Positions 1-7,982 of a stretch of DNA of 64,000 bases are shown here, piece after piece (the first letter of the stretch is position 1; the number at the start of each line of letters is the position of its first letter). The notes beneath the pieces are model-generated. The model was not told the DNA's origin. It ran no database searches and saw nothing but the letters and a program-made list of their open reading frames with translations. This stretch comes from Candidatus Gastranaerophilales bacterium (GTDB taxonomy: Bacteria; Cyanobacteriota; Vampirovibrionia; Gastranaerophilales; Gastranaerophilaceae): the NCBI GenBank assembly GCA_944322945.1, contig CALUQN010000003.1:62001-126000 (forward strand). Reading direction: 5' to 3'. Position numbers and translations under genes: made by a program.

Positions 1-389
1 GGATTAAAACAAACCCTGTACCAGCTTGCGGTAATAGCTATATTAGTGATTCTGAATATTGTTTTCATTTTAGGGAACAGGGTGTTCAAATATATGGCAC
101 AGTTGATTCAAAAAAAACTTACTATATAAGCCAAACTAACAAAAAAGATAAAGCAATTTGGGAACATCCAACAATAAAACCTTTAGATTTTGTAAAAAAT
201 CACATATTCAACTCAACACAGCCCGGTGATTTGGTTTTGGATTGTTTTTCAGGTTCAGGAACTACCGCATTGGCTAGTAGCCAACTGGGTAGAAATTTCA
301 TTGCGATTGAAATTGATGAAAAATATCACAGTTTATCTATACAGAGGTTGGAAGCTGACCAATCTCAACAGAAGTTATTTCAGTTATAA
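1..389 (+). CDS. Site-specific DNA methyltransferase, N4/N6 type, C-terminal part
   Basis: The frame is open from the window edge (codons in phase with position 3) to TAA at 387-389, so only the C-terminal part is present. It carries the SAM-binding motif DCFSGSGTT at about position 80 of the visible part, followed by a strand ending in AIEIDEKY, as in the N6_N4_Mtase family (DNA adenine-N6 or cytosine-N4 methylation). The target-recognition and catalytic (D/N)PPY parts lie to the left, so the base modified cannot be told. The next gene starts 13 bases downstream. In phages such enzymes usually protect DNA from host restriction (family knowledge). Confidence 0.85.
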   Translation, partial: IKTNPVPACGNSYISDSEYCFHFREQGVQIYGTVDSKKTYYISQTNKKDKAIWEHPTIKPLDFVKNHIFNSTQPGDLVLDCFSGSGTTALASSQLGRNFIAIEIDEKYHSLSIQRLEADQSQQKLFQL

Positions 390-402
390 AGGAGATCAAA
401 AA

Positions 403-1635
403 ATGACAAAAGACAAAAAAGCAGCAGGTTACTTTGACAGTGTGCGAAACTGTCCGGTTTATGAAGGTGATGTTTACTATGAAGAAGGGCTTATTTGCCC
501 CTATTTCAGAGTAGTGAAAACCGCTGAAAGGGGGTTTGTTATCCATCATGTGGGTTCAACAGAAACTTTTGACTTCAGCACAGAAGGGCAAAACCTTATT
601 AGAAGGCAGTACATTGGCAACGAATTAGACAATCCAAATATCTATGAAGAATTTGAAGTTGCCAAAAATTCAACTGTTAAGGAAAACTTGACACCTGAAA
701 AAGAAGTTGTTTCAGAAACTGACACAACGGTTGCAGAAAATCTTGATGGCAGTCCTGAAGTTGAAGCTGAAACAACAGCTTGTGCAGAAGAAAAAGAAAA
801 TACTGAAAAGGCAGCAGAAGCAGCAATTCAGACAATGCAAGAAGCAGCAGAAGGACTTGAAGAAGAAAACACTAAAATTGCTGAAAAATTAGAAGCTGTT
901 GAAGCTGCAAATGAAGAACTGAAAGAAAGCAATTCTAAACTAAAAGAAAACATTGAAAAAATGTTTGATGCCCCTTCAGGAGAAAAGGCAGGTGAAAATG
1001 AACAGATATGCAGCATTAATTCTGATGACACAGATGCCGAATTACAGGCAGATACTAATGAAGGCAGCACAAGTGGAAATGGAACAGAAACTGAAGGAGA
1101 TGCAGAACAACCTTCAAACCAACCCCATACAAACACAAAAGAAGAAGGGGCAGTGAGTGCAGAAGCTACAACAGGCAATTCAAATGTAATTGTTGAAACT
1201 GCAAAAAGTGCAGTGCCTGAAGTTATTGCAAACACTGCTGAAGAAAAAAAGGCTTTGCTTAGGATTCAAACAATTAAGCGTTGCATAAGTTCAAATTATG
1301 ACAAAATTGCAGAACTTGAAAACACTGTTGATTATCACAGAGATTTGGCAAGCACACTTGATTATGAACCATTTGTGAAACTCAAAGATATTGTTTCAGA
1401 AGCCCTTCATTCTAATGTTGATGCCGAAAATTTAAAAGGTTTAAAAGATAACACCAAAAATTTTGAAAGTATTATCAATATTCAAAATTTGCTTAAAGAA
1501 CATAGTAAAAAAGCAGATGATGCGGAATATGATATTTCAAAATTAAAAAATGAAATTGATGACCTTGAAAAAGAACAAGCCGAAATTGAAGAAAAGATTG
1601 ATAAATTTGCAAGGCAAACAAGACTATTTGATTAG
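403..1635 (+). CDS. Acidic coiled-coil phage protein, unknown function
   Basis: 410 residues from the ATG at 403, preceded by GGAG at 391-394; the frame is open further upstream, but that part overlaps the methyltransferase and has no ribosome site. Residues 1-90 form a compact, non-repetitive domain with many aromatics. A long Glu/Ala/Lys-rich stretch follows, with predicted coiled coil around residues 130-190 and again near the C-terminus (ISKLKNEIDDLEKEQAEIEE). The low-complexity middle is rich in Thr, Glu and Asn. I recognise no family. A structural or scaffolding role is possible but the sequence does not show it. Confidence 0.7.
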   Translation: MTKDKKAAGYFDSVRNCPVYEGDVYYEEGLICPYFRVVKTAERGFVIHHVGSTETFDFSTEGQNLIRRQYIGNELDNPNIYEEFEVAKNSTVKENLTPEKEVVSETDTTVAENLDGSPEVEAETTACAEEKENTEKAAEAAIQTMQEAAEGLEEENTKIAEKLEAVEAANEELKESNSKLKENIEKMFDAPSGEKAGENEQICSINSDDTDAELQADTNEGSTSGNGTETEGDAEQPSNQPHTNTKEEGAVSAEATTGNSNVIVETAKSAVPEVIANTAEEKKALLRIQTIKRCISSNYDKIAELENTVDYHRDLASTLDYEPFVKLKDIVSEALHSNVDAENLKGLKDNTKNFESIINIQNLLKEHSKKADDAEYDISKLKNEIDDLEKEQAEIEEKIDKFARQTRLFD

Positions 1636-1683
1636 TTGGAAGGGGGCATTTTGCCCCTTACCACCCAATTTGGAGATGTAGAA

Positions 1684-2085
1684 ATGGTAACAAAAAAGAA
1701 CACGACACCAAAAGAGAGTGAAGAACAGATTGCATTTGTCAATTATTGTGAAGCTAACAACATTATTGTTTTAAGCACACAAAATGGGATGTATATTCCT
1801 AAAAAAAACGATGACGGCACAAAAGACTTCAATCACTTTGGTTATATCAGAAGGCAAAAAGCTATGGGGCTGAAAAAAGGCTTTCCTGATTTGATTATTT
1901 TGCACAGCAACAGAAGCAAAACCCATGAAGTTTTCTTTATTGAAATGAAAAGGGTAAAAGGCGGCAAACTTAAACCTGAACAAGAAGAATGGATTCATAG
2001 GCTTGATGATGCAGGTTATATGGTGGGTATTGCACATGGTTGTGATGCTGCAATAAGAGTTTTGAACAGGTATTTGGAGAGTTAA
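1684..2085 (+). CDS. VRR-NUC domain nuclease
   Basis: 133 residues from the ATG at 1684, chosen because GGAGA lies 7 bases upstream; a TTG at 1636 would read through a GC-rich hairpin. The protein fits the VRR-NUC fold (a PD-(D/E)XK nuclease): an N-terminal Glu (KESEEQ), then GFPDL (Asp69), FFIEMK (Glu87 and Lys89) and a Gln at 100. Stand-alone VRR-NUC proteins are common in phage replication/recombination modules and are thought to cut branched or damaged DNA (family knowledge). It sits between a coiled-coil protein and the C5 methyltransferase gene, whose GTG start is 4 bases after its stop. Confidence 0.85.
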   Translation: MVTKKNTTPKESEEQIAFVNYCEANNIIVLSTQNGMYIPKKNDDGTKDFNHFGYIRRQKAMGLKKGFPDLIILHSNRSKTHEVFFIEMKRVKGGKLKPEQEEWIHRLDDAGYMVGIAHGCDAAIRVLNRYLES

Positions 2086-2089
2086 GACA

Positions 2090-2974
2090 GTGCAGGCATT
2101 AACGGTTGTTTCTTTATTTGACGGCATTTCAGTTGGACAGCTTGCACTTCACATGGCAGGCATACCGATTGACAAATACATTGCATTTGAAATAAACAAA
2201 GACAGTATAAAAGTAACACAATATCATTATCCTGCAACAATACAATGCGGTGATGTAAGAAATTTTTATTGGGAAAGTATTGGGCATTGTGATTTGTTGA
2301 TAGGCGGTTCACCTTGTCAAGATTTATCAAGTGCAAACAGAAACCGCTGTGGCTTGGAAGGTAGCAAAAGTTCTTTATTTTGGGAATATGTAAAAGCAAA
2401 AAATGTTTTAAAACCCAAATATTTTTTGTTGGAAAATGTGCAAATGCCTGCACGTGATTTTGAAATAATTTCACAAGCATTGGGCATTTATCCTGTAAAT
2501 ATTAATAGTAGTCTTGTTTCTGCACAGTTAAGAAATCGTTTTTATTGGACAAATATAGGATATAAAAACTATAACATTTTTGGTTTTCCTACTTGTGCGA
2601 TACCTCAACCAAATGACAAAAAGATTTTTTTGCAAGATATCTTAACAAGCGGCTTTGCTGATAGGCAAAAATCAAATTGTCTTTTGAGGAATTTAAGCAG
2701 ACCTTCTTATAAAAAAGATTATATGATGCGGCGGCATCAAAAGAGTTTTCACACTATTGTTTTTGAAGATTTAAAAGACAAATATAATTCTTCAAGATAT
2801 TTCAATCAAACCGAACTTGAAAGACTGCAAACATTACCTGATGGATATACAAAAGTTTTAAGCAGGAACAAAGCAGCAGCTTGCATTGCTGATTCTTGGA
2901 CTGCTGAAGTTATTGCACACATATTTAAGTTTTTAAAACAGGAATTAGAAAAAGGAGAAAAAAACGAATGGTAA
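2090..2974 (+). CDS. dcm: DNA (cytosine-5-)-methyltransferase
   Basis: 294 residues from a GTG at 2090, just after the VRR-NUC stop. Motif I is VVSLFDGIS, motif IV is GGSPCQDLS with catalytic Cys76, motif VI is ENV at 115-117 and motif VIII is QLRNR at 146-150, so all chemistry motifs of the C5 family are present. The target recognition region is short. The enzyme transfers methyl from SAM to C5 of cytosine. No cognate restriction enzyme is adjacent, so an orphan phage enzyme protecting phage DNA is likely (inference). The next gene overlaps it by 7 bases. The symbol is used in the generic family sense. Confidence 0.93.
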   Translation: MQALTVVSLFDGISVGQLALHMAGIPIDKYIAFEINKDSIKVTQYHYPATIQCGDVRNFYWESIGHCDLLIGGSPCQDLSSANRNRCGLEGSKSSLFWEYVKAKNVLKPKYFLLENVQMPARDFEIISQALGIYPVNINSSLVSAQLRNRFYWTNIGYKNYNIFGFPTCAIPQPNDKKIFLQDILTSGFADRQKSNCLLRNLSRPSYKKDYMMRRHQKSFHTIVFEDLKDKYNSSRYFNQTELERLQTLPDGYTKVLSRNKAAACIADSWTAEVIAHIFKFLKQELEKGEKNEW

Positions 2975-3399
2975 AACAATTTGAAGATGGCAAAGTTTAT
3001 GTTCTAAAAGGCAGCAAAAAGCCTTATGAAGAAATTATTGAAGCTGCATTTTATAAAAGCAAAAATGATACCGGGCAGATTGAAGAAAACTTGATGCTTG
3101 ATAGCTATTATTTTGATGATCGTGTTGTGCCTGACACAAAGGGCAGAATTTATGCTTCAGGTGGAAACCTTGAAAGTGCAATAAATCATAACCCAAAAGA
3201 CTATAAAGAACTTGGAAAAACAGAAGATTTATTTGTAATAAGTAGTAGTTATTTATTTGAGAAAAAACCATCTTACACAGCACTTGAAACAGCTTTGAAA
3301 AAAATTGCACGTGCAAGAAATTGTGATTTCAGAAATTGGAAGCAAAGAGGGGATGAAATGCAGAAAATTGCACAAGAAGCATTGAGGGCTGGAAGATGA
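2968..3399 (+). CDS. Hypothetical phage protein
   Basis: 143 residues. The ATG at 2968 lies inside the end of the methyltransferase gene, and AAAGGAG sits just upstream, so translation is probably coupled. The sequence is mixed alpha/beta and basic at the C-terminus (ARNCDFRNWKQRGDEMQKIAQEALRAGR). I see no catalytic motif and recognise no family. It overlaps the next gene by 4 bases (ATGA). Confidence 0.75.
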   Translation: MVKQFEDGKVYVLKGSKKPYEEIIEAAFYKSKNDTGQIEENLMLDSYYFDDRVVPDTKGRIYASGGNLESAINHNPKDYKELGKTEDLFVISSSYLFEKKPSYTALETALKKIARARNCDFRNWKQRGDEMQKIAQEALRAGR

Positions 3400-3929
3400 A
3401 ACAGTCCGATATTATAAAACTTGATTTAATGAAGTTTTTAAGATTTCAAAAGCAATATGATTGTGTTTGCACAGAGTGTGTAAACAATGCTGATATATCT
3501 GCAATTAAAAATCAAAAATTGATTGAAATCGAAATAAAAATCAGCAAATCTGACTTCAAAAATGAATTAAAACATAAGTCTTGGAAGCATGATAAATACA
3601 AAGACACACAAGCCCTGAAAAATACTGATTGGATGCGAATACCAAACAAATTTTTCTTCTGCGTGCCACAGGAAATGGAAGAATGGGCTTTGAAAGAAAT
3701 TGAAAATATCAATTTCAAATATGGGCTTATCGTATGGCAAGAAGGGCTTGTTTATATCCGGCGGCAAGCCTTACATCTTCATAATGATAAGCTAAACAAC
3801 TTTGTACTTATAGAATTTTGCAAAAGAATTACATCTGAATTAATTAATTTAAAAATTCAGACAAATACCGACAAACAAGAACTTGAAGCACTCAAAGAAG
3901 GGGTTATTAAGACAGAAGGCATTGAATAA
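3396..3929 (+). CDS. Possible PD-(D/E)XK-fold nuclease-like protein
   Basis: 177 residues, overlapping the previous gene by 4 bases. An early Asp (NNADISAI, Asp33) is followed by LIEIEIK (Glu46, Lys48), which matches the D...ExK layout of the PD-(D/E)XK fold as seen in MmcB/DUF-type repair proteins. Next comes a basic stretch with several Lys and His (KNELKHKSWKHDKYKD). I infer a DNA-binding or DNA-cleaving role from the motif only. A structure prediction would decide it. Confidence 0.6.
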   Translation: MKQSDIIKLDLMKFLRFQKQYDCVCTECVNNADISAIKNQKLIEIEIKISKSDFKNELKHKSWKHDKYKDTQALKNTDWMRIPNKFFFCVPQEMEEWALKEIENINFKYGLIVWQEGLVYIRRQALHLHNDKLNNFVLIEFCKRITSELINLKIQTNTDKQELEALKEGVIKTEGIE

Positions 3930-3949
3930 AAAGGAAGGAGAAAACACAA

Positions 3950-4429
3950 ATGAAAATCAAAGAACTACTTAAAAAGATTACAGGGCAAGACAAACTTGAC
4001 ATAATCATTGAAAATCAGAACAAAGAAAGCAAAATGAATGCAAGAATTATTCTTCAAACAAAATTTGAAGCAGAAAAAGCAAAAGGTGATGCACTACTTA
4101 TTGAACAGCAATACAAAGAAGAAATAAAACAAGTTGAAAAAAAACTTGAAGCAACTATTGATCAACAATATGCAGAAATTCAAAAATTAAGAACACAGTT
4201 AGAACATGCAACAAATAACAGAGTAGGCAAGTTTTATGTGTTCAATCCACAGCATGGGCAGCCACGCAAAATATATGACAGTTATGAAGCAGCAATGAAA
4301 GATGCTGAAAGTGTTGCCAAAATTTCAAAAGGGCAAAAAGTGTTTGTATTGAAAATAGTTTCAGGTGTTCAAATTTCAGAAAACTATGAAGATTATTCTT
4401 TGATACCTGAAGAAGAAATTCCATTTTAA
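3950..4429 (+). CDS. Coiled-coil hypothetical phage protein
   Basis: 159 residues from the ATG at 3950, with GGAAGGAG 10 bases upstream. Residues 1-90 look helical and heptad-like, rich in Lys, Glu and Gln. The C-terminal 70 residues form a small alpha/beta domain starting VGKFYVFNPQHGQPRK. I recognise no family. It belongs to a run of closely spaced small genes (2968-7331) that is probably one transcript. Confidence 0.7.
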   Translation: MKIKELLKKITGQDKLDIIIENQNKESKMNARIILQTKFEAEKAKGDALLIEQQYKEEIKQVEKKLEATIDQQYAEIQKLRTQLEHATNNRVGKFYVFNPQHGQPRKIYDSYEAAMKDAESVAKISKGQKVFVLKIVSGVQISENYEDYSLIPEEEIPF

Positions 4430-4441
4430 GGGGGTGATTAG

Positions 4442-5092
4442 ATGAGCAATTTTCAATGTGAAAGCTGCGGTGCAGTTTATATTGATAATGGAATAACAGG
4501 CTATGAAACAAAACAGTGCAAAACAACGGCTGATGTTATAAAAGGTTTAAATGAAAAAATTGTTCTTTTACAGAATATGAATAAAAGTTTGAATGAGTTA
4601 TTAAGTATAAAAGATGAAGCCATTACTGATTTAACGGCAGACAAAATTGAACTTAAAGAACAACTTTGTTCAAAAGAAAAAGAACTTTGCAATGCTTACA
4701 TGGAAGTAAATGCAGCAAATACTGCTGCGGCAGGGAATTTGTCATTAAGTCAACTTGCTGAAGATAAACTTCAAGCAGCAGTAAATCAATATAATGCAGT
4801 TGTACAGCAAAACAAAGAATTACAACAAGAATTGATTCAAACAAAAGAAAAAATTAAACCTTTTGCAGATGAATACTTCAGCGGTTTAACTTATTCAGAA
4901 ATTGCAGAACTTGCAAAAAAATCAATCAGACTTACAAAAGAACATTGTTCTGATTTACGCAAAATTGAAATATTTGAAACCGCATTACAAGAAATAAGCA
5001 CAAATTCTGATTGTGTTTGTTCATTAGATGACACATGCCAGCCAATGAGAATTGCGGCAAATGCACTTGCAAAAGGGGGTAAAAATGAGTAA
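4442..5092 (+). CDS. Hypothetical protein with N-terminal CxxC and coiled coil
   Basis: 216 residues from the ATG at 4442, preceded by AAGGGGGTG. The N-terminus has a single CxxC (FQCESCGAVY), which looks like half a zinc ribbon, and a later Cys is spaced by about 16 residues. Residues 30-150 form a predicted coiled coil. The C-terminal part carries a second cysteine group (CVCSLDDTCQ). Its function is unknown. The stop overlaps the start of the ASCH gene by 8 bases. Confidence 0.7.
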   Translation: MSNFQCESCGAVYIDNGITGYETKQCKTTADVIKGLNEKIVLLQNMNKSLNELLSIKDEAITDLTADKIELKEQLCSKEKELCNAYMEVNAANTAAAGNLSLSQLAEDKLQAAVNQYNAVVQQNKELQQELIQTKEKIKPFADEYFSGLTYSEIAELAKKSIRLTKEHCSDLRKIEIFETALQEISTNSDCVCSLDDTCQPMRIAANALAKGGKNE

Positions 5093-5432
5093 AGAAAACA
5101 GGGTTCTTGATCTTGTGTTGAAAAGCGTGTGGTTCGATAAAATCAAAAACGGTGAAAAAAATATTGAATATCGAGAAGTGAAGAAAAGCTGGGCTTCAAG
5201 GATATTTGAAACAAAACCCGGAGAAAAAACAAAACCTGCGGTTGACAAAGTGCTTTTTTCAAAAGGCTATAACAGAAAAGAACAAATGCTTTTTGAAATA
5301 ACAAAAATTGAAGTCTTGCCTTCAGGGCTTGAAACTGATTTGCATATTGACAAACCAGTCTATGCAATACATTTGGGTGAACAGTTGAACATTGTAGAGT
5401 GGAAGAAGCAAGGGGGTAATAATGGCAAGTAA
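5085..5432 (+). CDS. ASCH-domain protein
   Basis: 115 residues from the ATG at 5085, with AGGGGGT 5 bases upstream; a longer frame from 5052 has no ribosome site. The N-terminal pattern, a beta strand (VLDLVLKSVWFDKIKNGEK) followed by IEYREVKKSW, is typical of the ASCH domain, a small PUA-like fold that binds RNA or modified nucleotides (family knowledge). Phages often carry ASCH proteins among their accessory genes, with unclear roles. A charged C-terminal tail follows. The next gene overlaps by 11 bases. Confidence 0.8.
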   Translation: MSKENRVLDLVLKSVWFDKIKNGEKNIEYREVKKSWASRIFETKPGEKTKPAVDKVLFSKGYNRKEQMLFEITKIEVLPSGLETDLHIDKPVYAIHLGEQLNIVEWKKQGGNNGK

Positions 5433-5904
5433 AGCAATTCAAAAATTAAGATATAAATTTTTTAAAGAATTTTGTCCTGAAAGATTATATGTTCGTTATC
5501 AAATAGTAAGCCCATATTATACGCAAGCACCTTCAAAAGAACGATTGATTCAGTGTGTTGAAGAAATTAAAAAACAAGGTAAAAAAGTCAAGATTGGTGA
5601 AGTTTGGTGGAGTATGCCAACGATAACCACAAGTCTTATGTTGCAAATAGAAGAAATTATTGCAATGCTTTTTAGAGGCAATAGTAATGATAAATTTTCA
5701 AATGGGCTTGAATACTTCATTCCTTCTAAAGATAAAACAATTTCAAAAGAAAATGGCTTTTATTACACTAAAAGCGGTAATTTTTGCAAACAACGAGATA
5801 TTACAATAGGTGGGAGAAGTCGAGAAGAAGCACTGTTAAGGCTATGTTTACATGATGACATCAAACCTTTTATAAAAAATGAAATTCAAAAATTATTTAG
5901 TTAA
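5422..5904 (+). CDS. Hypothetical basic phage protein
   Basis: 160 residues. The ATG at 5422 follows AGGGGGT at 5411 and lies inside the end of the ASCH gene, so the two are probably translated together. The N-terminus is strongly basic (KAIQKLRYKFFKEF). The C-terminal third has a GGRSREEALLRLCLHD helix. I recognise no family. Confidence 0.65.
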   Translation: MASKAIQKLRYKFFKEFCPERLYVRYQIVSPYYTQAPSKERLIQCVEEIKKQGKKVKIGEVWWSMPTITTSLMLQIEEIIAMLFRGNSNDKFSNGLEYFIPSKDKTISKENGFYYTKSGNFCKQRDITIGGRSREEALLRLCLHDDIKPFIKNEIQKLFS

Positions 5905-5916
5905 GGTGGTGCAATA

Positions 5917-6144
5917 ATGAATAATTTTGAAAAAATTAAAAATATGAATATTGATGAAATGGCGGAAATGCTTAGTGTTGTAAAGCCTAAAGGATGCGGC
6001 TTCTGTATGGGTGCATATATGGGTTGTTTACGTCAAGTAAACTGCGTTCAATCAATAAAAGAATGGCTAATGAGTACAAAAGCCCCTGCGGATTATGAAA
6101 AGCACAGCAATAAAAAATGGAATGGGGGCGGCAATGGACTTTGA
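5917..6144 (+). CDS. Small cysteine-rich phage protein
   Basis: 75 residues from the ATG at 5917, with AAGGTGG 10 bases upstream. It begins with NFEKIKNMNIDEMAEML and then has a CGFC pair and two more cysteines before IKEWL. This resembles the small phage proteins of the form 'EKIKxMxxxEMA...C..C...C...WL' that are common in phages of gut bacteria. The cysteines may bind zinc (inference). Function unknown. The next gene starts inside its 3' end. Confidence 0.65.
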   Translation: MNNFEKIKNMNIDEMAEMLSVVKPKGCGFCMGAYMGCLRQVNCVQSIKEWLMSTKAPADYEKHSNKKWNGGGNGL

Positions 6145-6379
6145 AACAATACGAAAATTAAAAGATTGTTGTGCAAGAGAAGCTGCACTGCGTGTGAATG
6201 TATATCCAAAGTGGGTAAAAGCAGGCAAAATGACACAAGAAAAGGCGGATGAAGAAATAAGATTGATGCAAATTGCGGCGGCTTGTTTCAATAAAATTCT
6301 TAAAGGCAATGCCCCTGAAGTTCAGCAGCAGCTTTTTGACACAAAACCTTATGAACCGCCCAAATATAACTATTATTAA
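6134..6379 (+). CDS. Hypothetical small phage protein
   Basis: 81 residues from the ATG at 6134, with GGGGGCGG directly upstream; an ATG at 6095 in the same frame has no ribosome site. The protein is mostly helical (RKLKDCCAREAALR, then ADEEIRLMQIAAACF) with a Pro/Tyr-rich tail. No family recognised. Confidence 0.6.
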   Translation: MDFETIRKLKDCCAREAALRVNVYPKWVKAGKMTQEKADEEIRLMQIAAACFNKILKGNAPEVQQQLFDTKPYEPPKYNYY

Positions 6380-6392
6380 AGGAGAAAACACA

Positions 6393-6701
6393 ATGAGCGA
6401 ATGCGGAATATTTGATTATTTAAACAGCCCTGAAGCTGTAAAAGACTTAGACAATATGCAATGGGTGGCTTTTACTGATAAATACAAAGACACAAACCTT
6501 TGCTTCAAAAGTGAGGGTTGGAATGTTGAAGTAAATGGCGGCTTAAAGCCTGCTTATTTCCCAAAAACAGATTGTATTGTGGCATTTTATGACAAATTGG
6601 CTGAACGCATTGCCCTTGCATTAAATCTTGTAAGGGGCAAAACAACAGAAGAACTAAAACAGCAATTAAAAGGGGGCAAAAATGATGAAAATTTTCCATA
6701 A
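6393..6701 (+). CDS. Hypothetical small phage protein
   Basis: 102 residues from the ATG at 6393, preceded by AAAGGAG. Aromatic-rich N-terminal half, helical C-terminus. No motif recognised. Its 3' end overlaps the next gene by 20 bases. Confidence 0.6.
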   Translation: MSECGIFDYLNSPEAVKDLDNMQWVAFTDKYKDTNLCFKSEGWNVEVNGGLKPAYFPKTDCIVAFYDKLAERIALALNLVRGKTTEELKQQLKGGKNDENFP

Positions 6702-6876
6702 ATTATTTTGCATATTAACATTGCCGATAGTTTTGTTGAATTACTTCATTTATATGGTGATTTGTACGGCATTAAAGAAAAATTACTTCATTGATTGGTA
6801 TGAAATACCGGACAATTTAAGAATTTTTATTGACCAGTGGCTAACAGTAGAAATATATGAACACAAAGGAGATTAA
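6682..6876 (+). CDS. Small membrane protein
   Basis: 64 residues. The ATG at 6682 follows AAAAGGGGGC and overlaps the previous gene. Residues 5-32 are strongly hydrophobic (FCILTLPIVLLNYFIYMVIC), giving one membrane segment, followed by a charged 30-residue tail. Function unknown; it is too far from the endolysin to be called a holin. Confidence 0.55.
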   Translation: MMKIFHKLFCILTLPIVLLNYFIYMVICTALKKNYFIDWYEIPDNLRIFIDQWLTVEIYEHKGD

Positions 6877-6877
6877 C

Positions 6878-7123
6878 ATGGCAGAATTAACAGAACAGCA
6901 AATTGAACACTTCAGAAGATTGAATGCACAAGCAATGAAGGAAGTGATGACTGACAAAGGCAACATTGCTTTTTTAAATGCTTCAATTAAAAAATTTATT
7001 GATGATTTGAAGGAACAAAACAAAGAATGTGAGCCGGCAGCATATATGATGAGTGGTGCAATAATGGGTTACACACTTTGTTTGTATAACAAAGGGGGTG
7101 AAGGTGATGACAGCAGCACTTAA
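6878..7123 (+). CDS. Hypothetical small phage protein
   Basis: 81 residues from the ATG at 6878, with AAAGGAG 7 bases upstream. The N-terminal two thirds look helical (TEQQIEHFRRLNAQAMKEV), with a Gly/Met-rich end. No family recognised. The next gene starts within its 3' end. Confidence 0.6.
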   Translation: MAELTEQQIEHFRRLNAQAMKEVMTDKGNIAFLNASIKKFIDDLKEQNKECEPAAYMMSGAIMGYTLCLYNKGGEGDDSST

Positions 7124-7331
7124 TGAAACCCAAAACACGATTCTTGCAATGGTAGTTGAAGGTAAAACAAATGCACAGATTGCGGAAAAATTGCACTATT
7201 CAATCAGAAATATAAAATATCACCTTGAAAAAATATACAAGGTTTACAGAATACCTGACAAAGTGCCGCAAAACCGCCGGGCATTATTGATTAAAGAAGT
7301 AACAAAACAAGAATTGGCAAAGTATATGTGA
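7107..7331 (+). CDS. LuxR/GerE-type helix-turn-helix regulator
   Basis: 74 residues from the ATG at 7107, with AAGGGGGTG 7-8 bases upstream. Residues 4-48 match the LuxR-type HTH: a Leu-Asn-Glu start, VVEGKTNAQIAEKLHYS, then a recognition helix with NIKYHLEKIYKVYRI. The protein is only the DNA-binding domain, with no receiver. It is the last gene of the left-hand transcript, just before a terminator and in front of a palindrome and the terminase genes, so it is a good candidate activator of the late genes (inference from position). Confidence 0.8.
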   Translation: MTAALNETQNTILAMVVEGKTNAQIAEKLHYSIRNIKYHLEKIYKVYRIPDKVPQNRRALLIKEVTKQELAKYM

Positions 7332-7350
7332 AGAATAATAAAAAGAGCAG

Positions 7351-7377
7351 GAAGCCTTGAAAATAGGCTTCTTTTTG
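7351..7377 (+). terminator. Rho-independent terminator after the HTH gene
   Basis: A perfect 7-bp stem, GAAGCCT / AGGCTTC with a 7-base loop, followed by a run of T at 7372-7376. It separates the left-hand module from the terminase/late region. Confidence 0.85.
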
Positions 7378-7379
7378 TT

Positions 7380-7437
7380 AATTGTCAAGCGATTTTTGAA
7401 AGACTGTCCATCTGGACAGTGAAACATGCGTTATAAT
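7380..7437 (+). promoter_or_regulatory. Probable late promoter region with palindromic operator
   Basis: Positions 7403-7420 hold a perfect 8-bp inverted repeat with a 2-base spacer (ACTGTCCA TC TGGACAGT). A perfect -10 box TATAAT lies at 7432-7437. No good -35 sits 17 bases upstream, which fits an activator-dependent promoter whose activator binds the palindrome (inference). The 12-mer AATTGTCAAGCG at 7380-7391 recurs at 14357-14368 in the same place, just after a terminator. Confidence 0.5.
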
Positions 7438-7496
7438 GATAAGTGGCAAGGGGTTTTTCACCTGAAAGATCTACATTGCTAAAATGAGGGTGATTT

Positions 7497-7982
7497 GTGG
7501 CTTTTTTATGTTGTGGAATAAAATATAAGAAAAATGATGTTACAACATATTGGTGTATAGAAACATACACTGTTAAGCCACTTATTAAAAAATTTGTAAA
7601 TGAACAAAGGGTTTTCACTGAAACTGTTGAAAGTTGTATTTGTAAAAAATGCGGTTTGCAGCGTGTACAAATTAAAAGATTTGGAAGAAAAAACGGCAGA
7701 AAATGTTTGCTTGAAGTAGAAGAATTAAAAGGACAGGAAGCAGACATTTTTCTTATTGAAAATCAAGAAAAATTAAAAATTCAACCACAAGTTTGCCCTA
7801 CACCATTAATTGCTTGTGCAACAACCATGCCGGCTGTTTATGGTCAAGCTATTTCACCCGAAAAACAACGTGCAAAATATCTTGCATCATTACCCCAAAA
7901 AGACAGTTGGCGAAACAAATATGTGAATGGTAAGTGGATTCCTGACATTATTCATTCAGAATGCAGAGTGGTAAATAATTAA
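7497..7982 (+). CDS. Hypothetical phage protein with putative zinc-binding cysteines
   Basis: 161 residues from a GTG at 7497, with GAGGGTG 5 bases upstream. A central CICKKCG group and a later Cys after a basic stretch (KRFGRKNGRKC) look like a small zinc site. The C-terminal part ends with a Trp-rich segment (DSWRNKYVNGKWIPD). It is the first gene after the late promoter region. Its stop overlaps the next start by 1 base. No family recognised. Confidence 0.6.
   Translation: MAFLCCGIKYKKNDVTTYWCIETYTVKPLIKKFVNEQRVFTETVESCICKKCGLQRVQIKRFGRKNGRKCLLEVEELKGQEADIFLIENQEKLKIQPQVCPTPLIACATTMPAVYGQAISPEKQRAKYLASLPQKDSWRNKYVNGKWIPDIIHSECRVVNN

Noticed and set aside
828-1235. A 135-codon antisense frame rich in Ser and Phe
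   Set aside because: Shadow of the Glu/Lys-rich coiled-coil gene; composition follows from reverse-reading GAA/AAA codons.
7351-7391. A minus-strand promoter (TTGACA-17-TATTTT) overlapping the terminator
   Set aside because: The second copy of the same 12-mer has no matching -10, and no minus-strand gene follows, so it is probably chance.
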